From assembly GCA_963925675.1 (NCBI GenBank), contig CAWUSW010000034.1, forward strand, positions 1 to 64,000: a stretch of 64,000 nucleotides of DNA, written 5' to 3'. The notes below the pieces were generated by a model. That model was not told where the DNA came from and did no database searches. It worked only from the letters and a program-made list of their open reading frames with translations. This stretch comes from Eutrophocola sp963925675. GTDB lineage: Bacteria > Pseudomonadota > Gammaproteobacteria > Pseudomonadales > Pseudohongiellaceae. The stretch's first letter is position 1. Each line of letters opens with the position of its first letter. Shown here piece by piece: positions 63,814-64,000 of this stretch. Position numbers and translations under genes: made by a program.

Positions 63814-63868
63814 GTTTAGTCCCACTTGTTTAAGAAAAATCTAAAAAGATGAATAGACTTACGATTAC

Positions 63869-63889
63869 TTATCAATCATCCATTGATAA
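63869..63889. promoter_or_regulatory. Perfect inverted repeat upstream of the TonB2-type operon, candidate operator
   Basis: TTATCAAT (63869-63876), 5-bp spacer CATCC, ATTGATAA (63882-63889), about 56 bp before the DUF3450 start. It resembles but does not fit the 7-1-7 Fur box. A second small inverted repeat (ATCCAT 63889-63894 with ATGGAT 63902-63907) follows. The final 175 bp of the window contains no gene. Confidence 0.55.
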
Positions 63890-64000
63890 TCCATTTTTTT
63901 CATGGATATTTACTTGGACTCAAGAAAAGTGACAAAAGTCTAATCGAAAAGGTAAATCCCCAAAATCATAGGCAGGCAGTTTAATTACTACCCAACCAAC

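Noticed and set aside
63869..63889. Fur box upstream of the TonB operon
   Set aside because: The 8-5-8 inverted repeat does not match GATAATGATAATCATTATC spacing, so I call it only a candidate operator of unknown factor.
1..64000. tRNA, rRNA, prophage or insertion sequence
   Set aside because: I read the gene gaps for cloverleaf or TTCGA-type tRNA landmarks and the proteins for integrase, transposase and phage motifs and saw none; a tRNAscan or Rfam search would be decisive.

Overview
The window is an ordinary-looking chromosomal segment of a gammaproteobacterium, probably a free-living marine or aquatic heterotroph. The strongest clues are the gene order leuC-leuD-asd-fimV-truA-trpF-trpB-trpA-accD-folC-dedD-cvpA-purF, a pseudomonad/marine-gammaproteobacterial arrangement; a FimV homologue; a Vibrio TonB2/TtpC-type TonB cluster; a monomeric NADP isocitrate dehydrogenase; and a TRAP transporter. 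By eye the base composition is mid-40s %GC. No tRNA, rRNA, CRISPR array, insertion sequence, integrase or phage gene was recognised. Lineage below class is inference.

Layout. 1-7.5 kb: a truncated MscS channel, topA, ilvE, tatD, an M15 peptidase whose export signal is in a different frame from its body, and a glutaredoxin-like protein. 7.8-14.9 kb (+): a complete MoxR-DUF58-DUF4381-BatA-BatB/C-BatD operon. 15-17.8 kb: gdhA, a small heat-shock protein with a sigma-32-type promoter and possible RNA thermometer, a small membrane protein and a DUF1653 protein. 17.5-39.4 kb (-): about 22 kb of co-directional genes from prmB through aroC, leucine, lysine/threonine, tryptophan, fatty-acid, folate and purine genes to purF. 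The start codon of a second MoxR gene overlaps the purF stop codon, and it leads a MoxR-DUF58-TgpA (transglutaminase) set. 39.5-44.8 kb: folE, two alpha/beta hydrolases, sixA, a DUF4389 protein, gpsA and cysE. 44.9-48.1 kb: an accessory-looking block of three exported proteins (Tat-exported double VOC protein, secreted DUF1554-like protein, beta-propeller lipoprotein). 48.3-52.4 kb: argS and icd. 52.4-56.4 kb: a TRAP transporter with fused DctQM, and an exported methyltransferase-like protein. 56.5-58.4 kb: htpG under a sigma-32-type promoter. 58.6-63.8 kb: a DUF3450-TtpC-ExbB-ExbD-TonB-TPR energy-transduction operon.

Most genes are core metabolism. The more unusual material lies between and at the edges of genes: 7-bp-period tandem repeats at several loci, a REP-like triplet, two clean palindromes upstream of accessory or transport genes, alternative hairpins before gdhA, a candidate programmed frameshift, and two convergent MoxR-DUF58 systems within 14 kb. 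I did not find a convincing wholly new multi-gene system. The best candidates for undescribed biology are the 44.9-48.1 kb exported-protein block, the TRAP/exported methyltransferase neighbourhood, and the purF-coupled MoxR-DUF58-TgpA module.
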